Shown here piece after piece: positions 9,054-18,342 of a stretch of 64,000 nt of DNA. The DNA is from Progne subis subis (lineage: Eukaryota > Chordata > Aves > Passeriformes > Hirundinidae). Location: positions 248,001 through 312,000 of the forward strand of contig JAKJHU010000230.1 of NCBI GenBank assembly GCA_022316685.1. The letters run 5' to 3'. Each line of letters starts with the position of its first letter. Position 1 is the first letter of the stretch. Both the position numbers and the translations under genes were made by a program. The notes beneath the pieces are model-generated. The model worked only from the letters and a program-made list of their open reading frames with translations. It was not told the DNA's origin and did not search any database.

Positions 9054-12000
9054 CTCTGCCTCAGTGCCTGGCTCGGGATCTCCCTGTTGATGCTCTGCTC
9101 CCAGCCTACTGAAGTCAGGCTGCTGGCCGGGGTGGTGGAGGCGACACTGCGTGGGCTTTGTGTCCCTGTTGATGGCACCTCATCACTGACCACAGAAGGT
9201 GCCTCTTCTGCCTGGGACGCCAGAAGCTCAGGAGGCTCCTCCTCCTCAGTAGCTCTGGTTGGGGTGGCAGCTGCCAGTTCGGTGACCGTGGGACTCCACA
9301 GGGCCGGAGAGGCGCTGGGCAGGGCACGGGCTGACTCTGCTGTCTCCTCTGTGCCCACCTGCCTGGAACAGCTGGGTCCCTCCAGGGGCTCCTCATCATC
9401 CACCAAGCCCAAGGGTTTGTTCCAGATGTTGTCCTGGATTCCAGCTTCCCCTTGGGACACCTCCTGAGCTCCACTGTGCTTCCCTTTGGAAAGCACTTCG
9501 TCACCGTCACTGGAAAGAAGAATTGACATGGCATCCAACAGGTCTTGCCACTGGTCCTCCACATCATCACTGCACCATTCCAGAGGGGACTGTCTTTGAT
9601 GTCTGACAGCTTGGTCCTCTTCCTCCTCCTCAACACCATAATTGTTGGGGAAATGGACTACCAGCCATTCCAGCACCTTCAGATACCTCGACACTCCCTG
9701 CCGTTCTGGCAGTTCAGGTGACGAGCTCGAATGGCTGTCCATGCCACCGAGCAGGGCCCTCCTTACCAGCTCTATGTCCTCATCTTCCCAAAGGGAGAGA
9801 TCTTCATCCTCATCTTCTTCCCTGTGGGAGAGCTCTTCGTCCTCATCTTCTTCCCATGGGGACATCTCTTCAACATCACAGTCTTCCCCCGTCCACAGCT
9901 CTGGGTCATGTTTGACATCTAATGGAAAAAGCTTCTCATCCTCCTTGTTATCCCCTTGGGACAGCTCTTTGTCCCTGTCACTCTCGCCTCGGGACAGCTC
10001 TTTTTCATGCTTCCCTTCACCCAGGGACAGCTCCTTGTAACTCTTGTTGTCCCCTTGGGAGAGCTGATTGTCATCTTCCAGTGGGAACAGCTCCCGGTCA
10101 CTCGTGCTGTCCTCTGAACCGGCCTCGATGGCCTCTTCCACTTCAGACAGCTCCTTATCAGTCAGGCTGTTCCCTGAAATGATCACGATGGCCTCTGCCA
10201 CTGGGGACAGCTCCTGCTCACTTCTGCTGTCCTCTGAAATGACCACAATGTCCTCTTCCACTGAGGACAGCTCCTGGTCATTTGGGCTGTCCCCTGGAAT
10301 GACCTCAATGGCCTCTTCCACTGAGGACAGCTCTTCATCATTTAGGCTGTCCCCTGCAACAACCACAATGTCCTCTTCCACTGAGGACAGCTCCTGGTCA
10401 TTTGGGCTGTTCCCTGGAATGACCACAATGTCTTCTTCCACTGAGGACAGGTCCTCATCATTTGGGCTGTCCTCTGGAGTGACCTCAAGGGCCTCTTCCA
10501 CTGAGGACAGCTCCTGGTCACTTCTGCTGTCCTGTGCAACCACCTCGATGTCCTCTTGCACTGGGGACAGCTCCTCCTCAATCGTGCTGTCCCCTGCAAT
10601 GACCCCAATGGCCTCTTGCACTGGGGACAGCTCCTCGTCAATTAGGCTGTCTCCTGAAATTACCTCAAGGGCCTCTGGCACTGGGGACAGCTCCTGGTCA
10701 CTTCTGCTGTCCCCTGAAATGACCACAATGTCCTCTTCCACTGAGGACAGCTCCTCGTCATTCAGGCTGTCCCCTGGAATAACCTCAATGGCCTCTTCCA
10801 CTGAGGACAGCTCCTGGTCACTTCTGTCCTGTGTAACCTCCTCGATGGTCTCTTGCACTGGGGACATTTTGTCATCACTTGTTCTGTCCCCTGATGTGGC
10901 CACAATGGTCTCCTCCACTTGGGACAGGTCATCACTCAGGCTGTCCTCTGCAATGACCTCAATGGCCTCTTCCACTGAGGACAGCTCCTGGTCACTTCTG
11001 CTGTCCTGTGCAACCACCTCAATGGCCTCTTGCACTGGGGACAGCTCCTCATCAATCGTGCTGTCCCCTGCAATGACCCCAATGGCCTCTTCCACTGAGG
11101 ACAGCTCCTGGTCACTTCTGCTCTCCTGTGCAACCACCTCGGTGGTCTCCTGCACTGGGGACAGCTCCTCGTCAATTAGGCTGTCTCCTGAAATTACCTC
11201 AAGGGCCTCTTGCACTGGGGACAGCTCCTTGTCACTTGTGCTGTCCCCTGAAGAGACCTCAATGGCCTCTTCCACATCGGACAGCACCGGCTCAGTGTCG
11301 CTCTCCCCTGGACAGAGCTCGATGGCCTCCTCTACTTGGGACAGCTCATCGCAGCTTGTGCTGTCCACTGGAAAGGGCTCGCTGTCATCTTGCACTGGGG
11401 ACAGCTCCTGGTCACTCCTGCTGTCCCCTCGAAAGAGCTCGATGTCTTCTGTTGCTTGAGACAGCTCACGTTCACTGCCATTTTCCCTTTGGGACAGCTC
11501 ATCGTTATTCTTTTTCTCCGGTGCCATATCCTTGAGGTTGCTCTCCACAGCACGAGCCCCCGAGGGGATGGGTGGCACAGGCTGCAGCTGCCAGCTTGAG
11601 GGCACATGGCCTGTGCCCTCCTGGGCCACCCTGAGCGGGGACAAGGACACCCTGGGCACGGGGCTGTGTGCCTGCCAAGGACAGGGGCTGCAGGGCTGCG
11701 GCCCCTTCTCCCCTGCGCTCCCCCGCTCTGTGCCCCGGCGCTGAGTGTCCCTGGGGCTCACCAGGCAGGGCAGTGCTGGCAGCTGTGGCAGCTGTGGCAG
11801 CCGTGGCAGTGATGGCAGCGGTGGCAGCCTGTCCCCAAGGAGGGACAGGGCCAGGCTCCGGCTGCCCTGCATCTGCCTGAGCTGCACCTGTGGGAGATGG
11901 AGGTTTTCAGCATTTTTGGGTCCCACCTTTGTCTGCCTGAGGTGCAGGGCTGGCAGCTTGATGGGCATCCCTGAGGAGCAAGAGGACAAGGAGGAGGCGT

Positions 12001-12157
12001 GGGATGGAGATGGCTCCCTTGGCAGGGCAAAGGTCCTGGCCCTCTCCATCCGCTGGTCTCGCCTTCCTGCCTCATCACTCTCCCTTTGCCTCCTCCGCAG
12101 GCTCAGAAGTTGCCCATGGGTGGGCTGGGAGTTGGGCTTCCCTTTCTCCTTGTTCAT
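9050..12157 (-). CDS. Unrecognised acidic repeat protein, family member U3 (1035-residue open frame)
   Basis: I do not recognise this family. The frame opens at an ATG 24 bases after an in-frame TAG and has no stop for 1035 codons. Residues 1-60 are basic (MNKEKGKPNSQP, then LSLRRRQRE). Residues ~109-132 are a Leu/Pro run (LPPLPSLPRLPQLPQLPAL). From ~210 to ~710 come tandem 20-residue acidic repeats of the type ELSSVEEAIEVIPGDSxNDQ, then an ELSxWEEDED region, a possible folded patch at ~820-845 (SRYLKVLEWLVVHFPNNYG), and Ser/Thr/Pro/Glu-rich sequence to the end. No signal peptide or membrane segment is evident. It is probably intrinsically disordered, with many S-x-x-E/D sites resembling casein kinase 2 targets. 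The stop is an ATGA overlap with the next frame, created by a one-base deletion relative to U5 at ~9055. Whether it is expressed is unknown. The long intact frame argues for recent coding function. Confidence 0.6.
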   Translation of the reverse strand: MNKEKGKPNSQPTHGQLLSLRRRQRESDEAGRRDQRMERARTFALPREPSPSHASSLSSCSSGMPIKLPALHLRQTKVGPKNAENLHLPQVQLRQMQGSRSLALSLLGDRLPPLPSLPRLPQLPQLPALPCLVSPRDTQRRGTERGSAGEKGPQPCSPCPWQAHSPVPRVSLSPLRVAQEGTGHVPSSWQLQPVPPIPSGARAVESNLKDMAPEKKNNDELSQRENGSERELSQATEDIELFRGDSRSDQELSPVQDDSEPFPVDSTSCDELSQVEEAIELCPGESDTEPVLSDVEEAIEVSSGDSTSDKELSPVQEALEVISGDSLIDEELSPVQETTEVVAQESRSDQELSSVEEAIGVIAGDSTIDEELSPVQEAIEVVAQDSRSDQELSSVEEAIEVIAEDSLSDDLSQVEETIVATSGDRTSDDKMSPVQETIEEVTQDRSDQELSSVEEAIEVIPGDSLNDEELSSVEEDIVVISGDSRSDQELSPVPEALEVISGDSLIDEELSPVQEAIGVIAGDSTIEEELSPVQEDIEVVAQDSRSDQELSSVEEALEVTPEDSPNDEDLSSVEEDIVVIPGNSPNDQELSSVEEDIVVVAGDSLNDEELSSVEEAIEVIPGDSPNDQELSSVEEDIVVISEDSRSEQELSPVAEAIVIISGNSLTDKELSEVEEAIEAGSEDSTSDRELFPLEDDNQLSQGDNKSYKELSLGEGKHEKELSRGESDRDKELSQGDNKEDEKLFPLDVKHDPELWTGEDCDVEEMSPWEEDEDEELSHREEDEDEDLSLWEDEDIELVRRALLGGMDSHSSSSPELPERQGVSRYLKVLEWLVVHFPNNYGVEEEEEDQAVRHQRQSPLEWCSDDVEDQWQDLLDAMSILLSSDGDEVLSKGKHSGAQEVSQGEAGIQDNIWNKPLGLVDDEEPLEGPSCSRQVGTEETAESARALPSASPALWSPTVTELAAATPTRATEEEEPPELLASQAEEAPSVVSDEVPSTGTQSPRSVASTTPASSLTSVGWEQSINREIPSQALRQR
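10021..11460 (-). repeat. 60-bp coding minisatellite, about 24 units, in U3
   Basis: The sequence repeats every 60 bases with a core CTGAGGACAGCTCCTGGTCA (plus strand), so units line up almost exactly over 24 successive 60-base blocks. One unit near 10,830 is six bases short, and the frame is kept. Variation between units is concentrated at a few codons, such as SVEEA/PVQEA and VIPGDS/VVAQDS. Flanking less regular copies extend to about 9,780 and 11,520. Confidence 0.93.
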
Positions 12158-12179
12158 CCTCTCAATAATTTCTGTCTTC

Positions 12180-12770
12180 CTCTAGCACAGGCAGAACCAG
12201 GGAGCTGCTTCCTCCTCAGAGAGCGGCTCTCCTGGGACTCTGCACCCCCGGGCTCTGCACCCCTTAGACACCCTCAGGCTCCAGGGTGGGGCTCCCTGAT
12301 GTCACAAGGCTCTCTGGCCACCACCACGTCCCACATCACCAAGGGATCCCCACACCAAGCACCCGTGTCACAAAGGGCCACCCCCGGCACCCCGACAGGA
12401 GCGGAGCAGGCCGGAACCGGCACGGAGCAGCGCCCGGACTTGTGGCCTTGTGGCCCCGGCTGTGCCCAGAGCCCTGAGGGGCTTTGGCCGCGCTCCCACG
12501 CGGCAGCCGCAGCCCCACAGTGCAGAGCCCTGGGTTTGCAGCCTGCGCTGTCCAGGGCACGAGCAATTGGCCGCACGGACGTGCCAGGGACTGGTGGGCA
12601 GCGGCTCCACGAGCCGCGGGAGGCCGGGTACCGGGGCCGGGGCTGGGCCCGGGCGCTGAGCGAGCGCCGCCGCCATTGCTGCCGCCCTCAGGGGCTCTGA
12701 GGGGAGCGCGGCTCCCGCCAGCCCCGCTCCGCCCCTGAGGGCAACACAAACACGGAGCACAGAGACACAC
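12180..12770 (-). promoter_or_regulatory. CpG-rich 5' flank of U3, putative promoter and leader
   Basis: This is GC/CpG-rich sequence upstream of the U3 ATG. The part 12,182-12,380 is about 200 bases nearly identical to 3,361-3,556 upstream of U1. The shared block contains CRE-like TGACATCA elements and, on the minus strand, a pyrimidine-bearing stretch ending TGCCTGTGCTAG that could be a 3' splice site 24 bases before the U3 ATG. Upstream at ~12,676 lies AGCAATGGCGGCGGC, a possible first-exon start. Promoter and splice roles are inference from position and motifs. Confidence 0.4.
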
Positions 12771-12779
12771 GGCGCTCAG

Positions 12780-13440
12780 CGTTGTGTCCGTGCCCTTCCA
12801 AATGCACCGGGACAGCGGCCCGAAGGGACGGGCTCGGCTGCGGCAGCATCGCCACAGGGCTGCCCCGGCGCCAAATCCCCTGCGCAGATACCGGGGCCGG
12901 GGCTGTGCCGTGGGACACGAAACACTCGGGCTTCAGTCTCCTCGGGAGAAAGAAACGAGTGTTTGATGCTATTTCGGAAAAGGTATCTGCTTTCGATGGC
13001 ACTAGGCTGTTACACTTGGCGTTCAAAAGAATAATAAATAATAAAGAAGGAATAGTTATGAATATGTGTCAGTGAAAAGGCATACAAGGGAGTTATGAGC
13101 AACATCTCTACTGACAAAAGTTTTAGGAAAAGAAAAACTACACTTGAAAAAGCCTTTCATCTGCAATTTTGTCACTGGTTGTTCCTTTCATCAGCTTTGT
13201 TTTGGAAACATGGAAGCAAAACTGAGCAGCATCAAGGAAACAACAGCTGGGTACAAGGCTTCAGAATCAATGTGGAAGAACTGGAGGAGTCACACGCTTC
13301 AGACGTGTGAGTGCATGTGCACAAAAGCACCTCTCCTTTCTGAGGCTGCATCACCTCAGAAAGTTGCTCCTGATCTAACAGTAAAAATGCCTCTTGTGCA
13401 GATTCCTGCAGCAACCAACTTAGTGACCATGAAACAATAT
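12780..13440. other. Unassigned sequence between U3 flank and U4
   Basis: 12,780-12,960 is GC rich. 12,960-13,440 is ordinary AT/GC-balanced sequence with no recognised repeat and no convincing reading frame. At ~13,455-13,490 the minus strand resembles the family N-terminus (KKKG-stop-PNSQ), with an in-frame stop. Confidence 0.5.
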
Positions 13441-13790
13441 TGGATTCCAGAAGCTGGGAGTTGGGCTACCCTTTCTTCTTGTCCACGTCTTCATCCTAAA
13501 TTCTTCATCCTATTACTCTTCTTCTTTAATATATTTGAAATTTCTTATTTTTATTGCTGGTCTACTATGCATAATTGAATTCCTATCATTCTTCATCTTT
13601 ATTTTCTTAATCTTTGTCTTCTCCGTGGTCTTTGCCATCTTCATCACCTTCTTAGTGTTCGTCTCGTTCATCCGCATCTTCCTCTTCCCGTTTGTGCCCA
13701 ACTCCCGTTGGTGTTGGCAGCCCCGTGTGAGCCGCAGTCCTGCGGGGAGGGAGGCTCTGGGAGCAATCCCTGCTGTCAGTGCCCTGACTT

Positions 13791-14774
13791 TTACTGCTCC
13801 GGCCGTGGCCTCATGCAGGAAGCCCGGAAGAGCCCCCGCAGCCCCCGCAGCGCCCGCCTGAAGAAGGAGGGACGTTTCCCGGGGGCAGGCGGCTGCCCGC
13901 GGAGGGCCTGGGCTCCCAGCCGGGCAGGCCCGGGGCTGGGGGGGCCGTGCGGGGCAGGCACCGGCCCTTGGCCGCACGGCCCCAGTGCCGGGCGCTCAAT
14001 CCAGGCCTCACGAGGAACAGGGACCGGGAGCCCGTCTGCCGCAAGAACTCTCCGTCTTTGGTCTCTGTCCTCTTCCAGGGGCAGCTCCACGACACTCAGC
14101 TCGTCCCGCTCATCATCCTCTGGGTGAAAGGGCTTGGTCCCGATGTGCTTGGTCTCATCCTCCCAGTTCTCCTGCACAAGCTCTTTGTTGCTGTCATTTT
14201 CCCAGTTGGAGTGTCCTGAGGATCTGATGCCATTCCCTCTGGATACACCTTGGCCAATGGATTCTTCACAGCTGGAAACTTCTTCACAACTCTTGACATC
14301 TCTTTGGGACTGCGCTTGCTCGATGCATTCTTCCCAGTCTGAGCGGTCCTGGGAGCTGCTGACTTCTCTCTGGGACAGTTCTTGCTCCAAATATTCTTCC
14401 CAGTTGGAGAGTTCATGGTAACTGGTGACTTCCTCACCTTCCCACTGGGAAAGCTCTTGCTTCATGTCGCCTTCATCCTCATTTTCCCCACCAAACAAGG
14501 TTCTCTCCTCACTCTCTTGCACTGCCCTCACTGGCACTGACGCTGTCCTCTCCTGCTGCTGCTCCCTGGGGGCCTGGGCTCACAGCTGGGCATGGCGGGT
14601 GCTGCCTCTGCTGCCACTGTGTGCCCACGGGGCTGGGAGAGCTGGGCACCTCTGGGCGACCAGCCTCTCTGGGGGATGAGTCTGGGTGTCCTTCTCCTTC
14701 TCTGGGCTCACAGGCTTCTCCCCAGTACTGGAGCTCACATCATCCTCCCACTGCATCAGCTCTTGATCTCCCAA
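13791..14774 (-). pseudogene. Family member U4 (tail intact, body interrupted by a nonsense codon)
   Basis: Reading from 14,774, QELMQWEDDVSS is followed by Ser/Pro/Glu sequence and HAQL, then a TGA at 14580-14582. U5 has GGA at this position (QLGAQAP). The frame then continues open to 13,791 through KQELSQWEGEEVTSYHELSN, EQAQSQRDVKSCEEVSS, VVELPLEEDRDQRRR, the Pro-rich linker and FRRALRGLRGLFRASC plus MRPRPEQ. The last ~190 codons match U1 almost base for base. A LGAQAP linker lies both before and after the acidic part, which suggests that the tail of one unit was joined to the body of another. It has no clear ATG of its own after the TGA. Confidence 0.5.
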
Positions 14775-14894
14775 ATGTTCCCCTCAGGACAGTTCTTGAA
14801 AAGCGTAGTCTGCCCCTTGGTACAATTCTGGGTCACTACAAGACTTCCAGTCACTGTCCCAAGCCCAGGTTGTGGGAATACACAAGACAGAGAG

Positions 14895-15177
14895 TAAAAC
14901 AGACTTAATTAGCATGGGTGGTTTGATAACCAAAATGCCATGGCAGGAACAAGCAGAGCCTTGAAGATTACAGGAGATGGGATTAAACCTGCTTACGGGA
15001 AGAGAGGAGATTCAATCAACCCTCTGCAAGCAAAACATTGTAAATGTATGAGTTGTATGTGTGATCTTCTAACCAAATTGTTGTAGTGGAAAATTATTAA
15101 CCTCCCTGAAATGGTATATAAGCTTGTGGAAAACCTGAGTAAAACTGAATTCTGATCACTGAATCCATCTTTCCATC
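14895..15177 (+). mobile_element. Possible LTR-like fragment
   Basis: AT-rich sequence that is not part of the gene family, containing a TATA-like GGTATATAAGC at ~15,112-15,122. It abuts the minus-strand LTR at 15,178. LTR assignment is tentative, from base composition, the TATA-like motif and position only. Confidence 0.35.
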
Positions 15178-15823
15178 TGTGATGGTTTCAGGCAGATTTT
15201 GGGAGAAACCCTCCCACAGGGCCCCTCTCCCCTCTCCTAACCGGTTCAGGAAAAGACTTCCTCAGAGAGAAGTGGAAAAAACCTGTTTATTAAACAGGCA
15301 AAGCACTCCAGCACAATACCCGATGACAAGAGCTTCGTGCCGCTTACGGAGGGATAACAAACTTAAAGAAAGTCTCCTCTTGAAGATCGTCACTGTGCTC
15401 CGCCTCCGCTGGCGTTGGGGGAAAAGGAGATGTGCAGGGCTGGTCTCGGTGGGGTGGGTCCCCTGTGGAGGCCCCCGGTGCTTCCCCAGGTCCGTAGTCC
15501 GGAGAGGTTGGAACAGTTCTGAGGAGAGGGCAAAAAAGAAAAAAGGAAGGAAAAAAAAAAAAAGAAAAAAAGAAAAAGAAAAAAAAGGCAAAAAGCTTCA
15601 GCTATTCTACAGCGTACAACTGCTCTAGCACTAAACTAACTAACTGCCCGGGAAAAAAACAACAGAGCTTCTTTTGTCTTGCCGAGTTCCAGCTCCCCCG
15701 CTTCAAGGTCACTCTGAGGAGCAGAGTTTTCCTGGGGAAGAAACAAACGGCGCTTCCCTCCCCCCTGCACCCAACAGACGATTGGGGGATACACAGTCAC
15801 CCCGGGACACCATCTCTCTGTCA
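15178..15823 (-). mobile_element. Probable solo ERV-type LTR interrupting U5
   Basis: On the minus strand it starts TGACAGAGAGATGG, has AATAAACAGG near 15,280, and ends GAAACCATCACA, giving TG...CA ends. It cuts the U5 frame. An A/G-rich stretch lies at 15,530-15,590. No clear target duplication was found, so the borders may be off by a few bases. Confidence 0.6.
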
Positions 15824-16809
15824 GTTGTCAATACAAGTCTCCTGGCTGTCTTGCTGTGCCAGCTCTGACTCTGCCCCTGCCCATTCCTGCTGCTCACTGG
15901 GGGCCTGGGCTCCCAGCTGGGCACACGAGGGGCCAGGGGTGCTGTGCAGGGCAGGCACCGGGCTCTCTTTGCTCTCTGCTGTAGCTGTAGCTTCTGTAGC
16001 CATCCGTTGTTGCAGGACATACTCTTCTGTCATCTGCTGCCTCAGTGCCTGGATCTCCAGCAGCGCCTGGCTCGCGATCTCCCTGGTGATGCTCTAGTCC
16101 AGTGAAATCTGGCTGCTGGCCAGGATGCTGATGGGGCAACTGGGTGGGCTCTGTGTCCCTGCTGATGGCACCTCCTCACTGGGGACAGGAGGCTCTGCTG
16201 CCTTTTCTGCCTCCAGAGCGAGAGGCTCGGGGGGGCTCCTCCTCCTCCTCAGCTCCAGATGGGGCAGCAGCTGCTGGCTCAGCCTCCATGGGACTCTGTG
16301 GGGAAGGAGAGGCACCGGACTGTCCCAAATCTTGGAGCTGATGTCATTTCTCCGTTGGGACAGCTCCTGGCTGCTCACATGTTCTTCCCATTGGGACAGC
16401 TTTCACTCACTCACTCCTTCCCATCGGGGCAGCTCTTGGGCTCCAGCCTCTGGCCCTTGGGACAGCTCCTTGTCACTGCTGGCTCTGACTAGGGACAATT
16501 CTGGATCTCTCTTCCCATCAGGAGGTGTGGGAGTGCACATCTTCCCATGGTGAGAGGTCTTGGTACCTCTCACCTTCTCTCTGGGAAGGCTCTTGGACAT
16601 CGTCCCATTGGGAATCCTCTGTGACACTCACATCTCTGCAGGGATAGCTCAGGGGATCTCTCATCTCCTCCCCATCCCAACTCCTGCTGCCCTCTCATGT
16701 CTGCTTCCCATTCAGAGACCGTTTTGGTTTGTGTCACATTCTTCCCTTTCACTCACCTCAGTACATCTCACCATCCTCTTCCCCAAGCCTCTCTGGGCAG
16801 GAGCCCCTC
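15824..16809 (-). pseudogene. Family member U5, cut at both ends by LTR elements
   Basis: The minus strand runs from acidic SQW text near 16,680, nearly identical to U1, into SSQELSQRRNDISSKIWDS. About 100 bases present in U1 (~2,345-2,445) are then missing, and the frame passes through PSEEVPSAGTQSP to REIASQALLEIQALRQQMTE and on into the linker VPALHSTPGPS and LGAQAP. The coding sequence is cut at 15,823 by an LTR, so the FRRALRALRG tail is gone. At the other end a second LTR starts at 16,810. U5 is useful as the unshifted reference for the U3 frame break. Confidence 0.6.
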
Positions 16810-17478
16810 TGAGACATAAACTTTAGAGAATTAAGGATTTTTAGAGGGGTTAAAATTTTAGTTAGAGATAAGCTTTGCTGAAATTAACTAAAGTAGATGG
16901 GTAGGCTTTGCTGAAATTAAAAGTTAGTAATTAACTAAGAGAAATTGGGTTTGGGATCACTCTTCCATATTAGAATAACTGTTAGTTTGGTTAGCTGTGT
17001 TTATAATGAAAAATATATAAACTGATAAATAGCTTTTAGGAACATAAGACAATTGTTGGCCTCCTCTGCCCAGAAACCCATTGAACGGTCACGAAGTCAG
17101 GAAATAGGAGTCCTACCAAGGGTTCATTTATCACATTTGTATTGAAATGGTAGAAAGGTCAGAATGAGGAAGACTTCTTTACTTCCTCATTTTGGGGACC
17201 CCTCCCCATGAAAAGGACCACCGACCCATTTCAAAGAACCAACTACACATGCTTAATGGCTTTTGAGCTAATTACCATATGAAGCGGGGAATGGGATGTG
17301 CCAGGGTTATGAATAAACATTTGTGTTTTGGGCATTCAATACTTTTGTAAATAAAAGGACTCTGTGATCACCTGTAAATTGTGGTGTGAATTTGGGAGCT
17401 ATCCCACACACTGTCCGGATGCTGTAATAAACATACACTTTCTAACTTTAAACTGTTAGAGAACTTTTGTCCGTCTCA
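16810..17478 (+). mobile_element. ERV-type LTR (TGAGAC...GTCTCA ends)
   Basis: 669 bases with perfect 6-base inverted ends TGAGAC/GTCTCA, TATA-like AATATATAAAC at ~17,010-17,020, and AATAAA signals at ~17,312, 17,351 and 17,426. The arrangement is typical of avian ERV LTRs. No target duplication was found (CCCTC on the left, GTTGG on the right), so it may be one end of a rearranged provirus. Confidence 0.75.
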
Positions 17479-17805
17479 GTTGGTTATCAATACTAAATCA
17501 GTACTCATATTTTCTTTAATAAGTCACCTCAGGGCAGCTCCACCTTGAACAATTCCTTCTCCTACTGCAGGAGTCTCCTTTGGTGTGGAAGAGAAAGAAA
17601 GAAAGAAAGGAGAGCTGCTGCCTTTCCCTCTCTCAGGGCTGCAGAAGTGCTCAAACTCCCCTCCTGCTGCTCCCTCACAGAGGATCTCTGGCCTAGGGAC
17701 TCCCTGCTGTTGGATATTGGGCAAGGGAGGAGGGAGACACTTGGTTGTCCCTGGGGACAGAAGAAATGGGTGAACATCCTGCCCCAAACACTCCTGCGTG
17801 TCACG
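17479..17805. other. Spacer without recognised feature
   Basis: Mixed sequence containing a short GAAA run at ~17,590-17,615. No gene or known repeat was recognised. Confidence 0.5.
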
Positions 17806-18150
17806 GATTCATCAAGGTTGGAAGAGACCTTCAGGATCATCCAATGCCACCAGCATCACCCCAAACCATTTCCCAAGAGCCACACCCAGACTCCTGCTGT
17901 CCCGACAGTGACTCCACCATCTCCCTGGGCAGCTCATTCCAAGGCCTGATCACTCTTCCAGAAAATCTTTCTTATCACTATTCTGAACCTCCCCTGGTGC
18001 AACCTCAGGCCGTTTCCTGACATCCCTTCCCTTGGACTAGGCAGCACAGACCAACCCCCAGAGTTTTCTGGGGATCCTGGCAGACCCTCCACAGCACTGA
18101 CCCCATTTATCAGCTCCCTCAGTGCTCCCTGCACGTCCTTCCCAGCAATC
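17806..18150 (-). mobile_element. CR1 LINE 3' fragment (older subfamily)
   Basis: The plus strand carries the reverse of a CR1 end: TCATCAAGGTTGGAAGAGACC, then GATCATCCAATGCCACC and further CR1-like text. It lies just downstream of the ATP5PO polyadenylation signal. Confidence 0.75.
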
Positions 18151-18292
18151 AGGGTGAGCCACATTTCCAAGCCGTGCCACAAATGTTCAGCTACAGCTAC
18201 AAAAACCTCAAGGCAGCTTCATCATCATCCTCCCTCAGGGCTGTGCTTCCCCACCCAAAACACTTGGCACCATATCCACAAGAAGGAAGAAT

Positions 18293-18298
18293 TTTATT
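18293..18298 (-). terminator. ATP5PO polyadenylation signal AATAAA
   Basis: TTTATT on the plus strand is AATAAA on the minus strand, about 45 bases after the TAG stop of ATP5PO. It is the first canonical signal downstream, which implies a very short 3' UTR. Confidence 0.8.
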
Positions 18299-18342
18299 AT
18301 TTCCATGTGACAGGTTTCCCTGGGAATGACCAGGACAGTTCT

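Noticed and set aside
10068..11459. 463-codon plus-strand Ser-rich frame opposite the U3 repeats
   Set aside because: Antisense shadow of the 60-bp repeat. A 60-base period with no stop in one frame often leaves the other strand open too.
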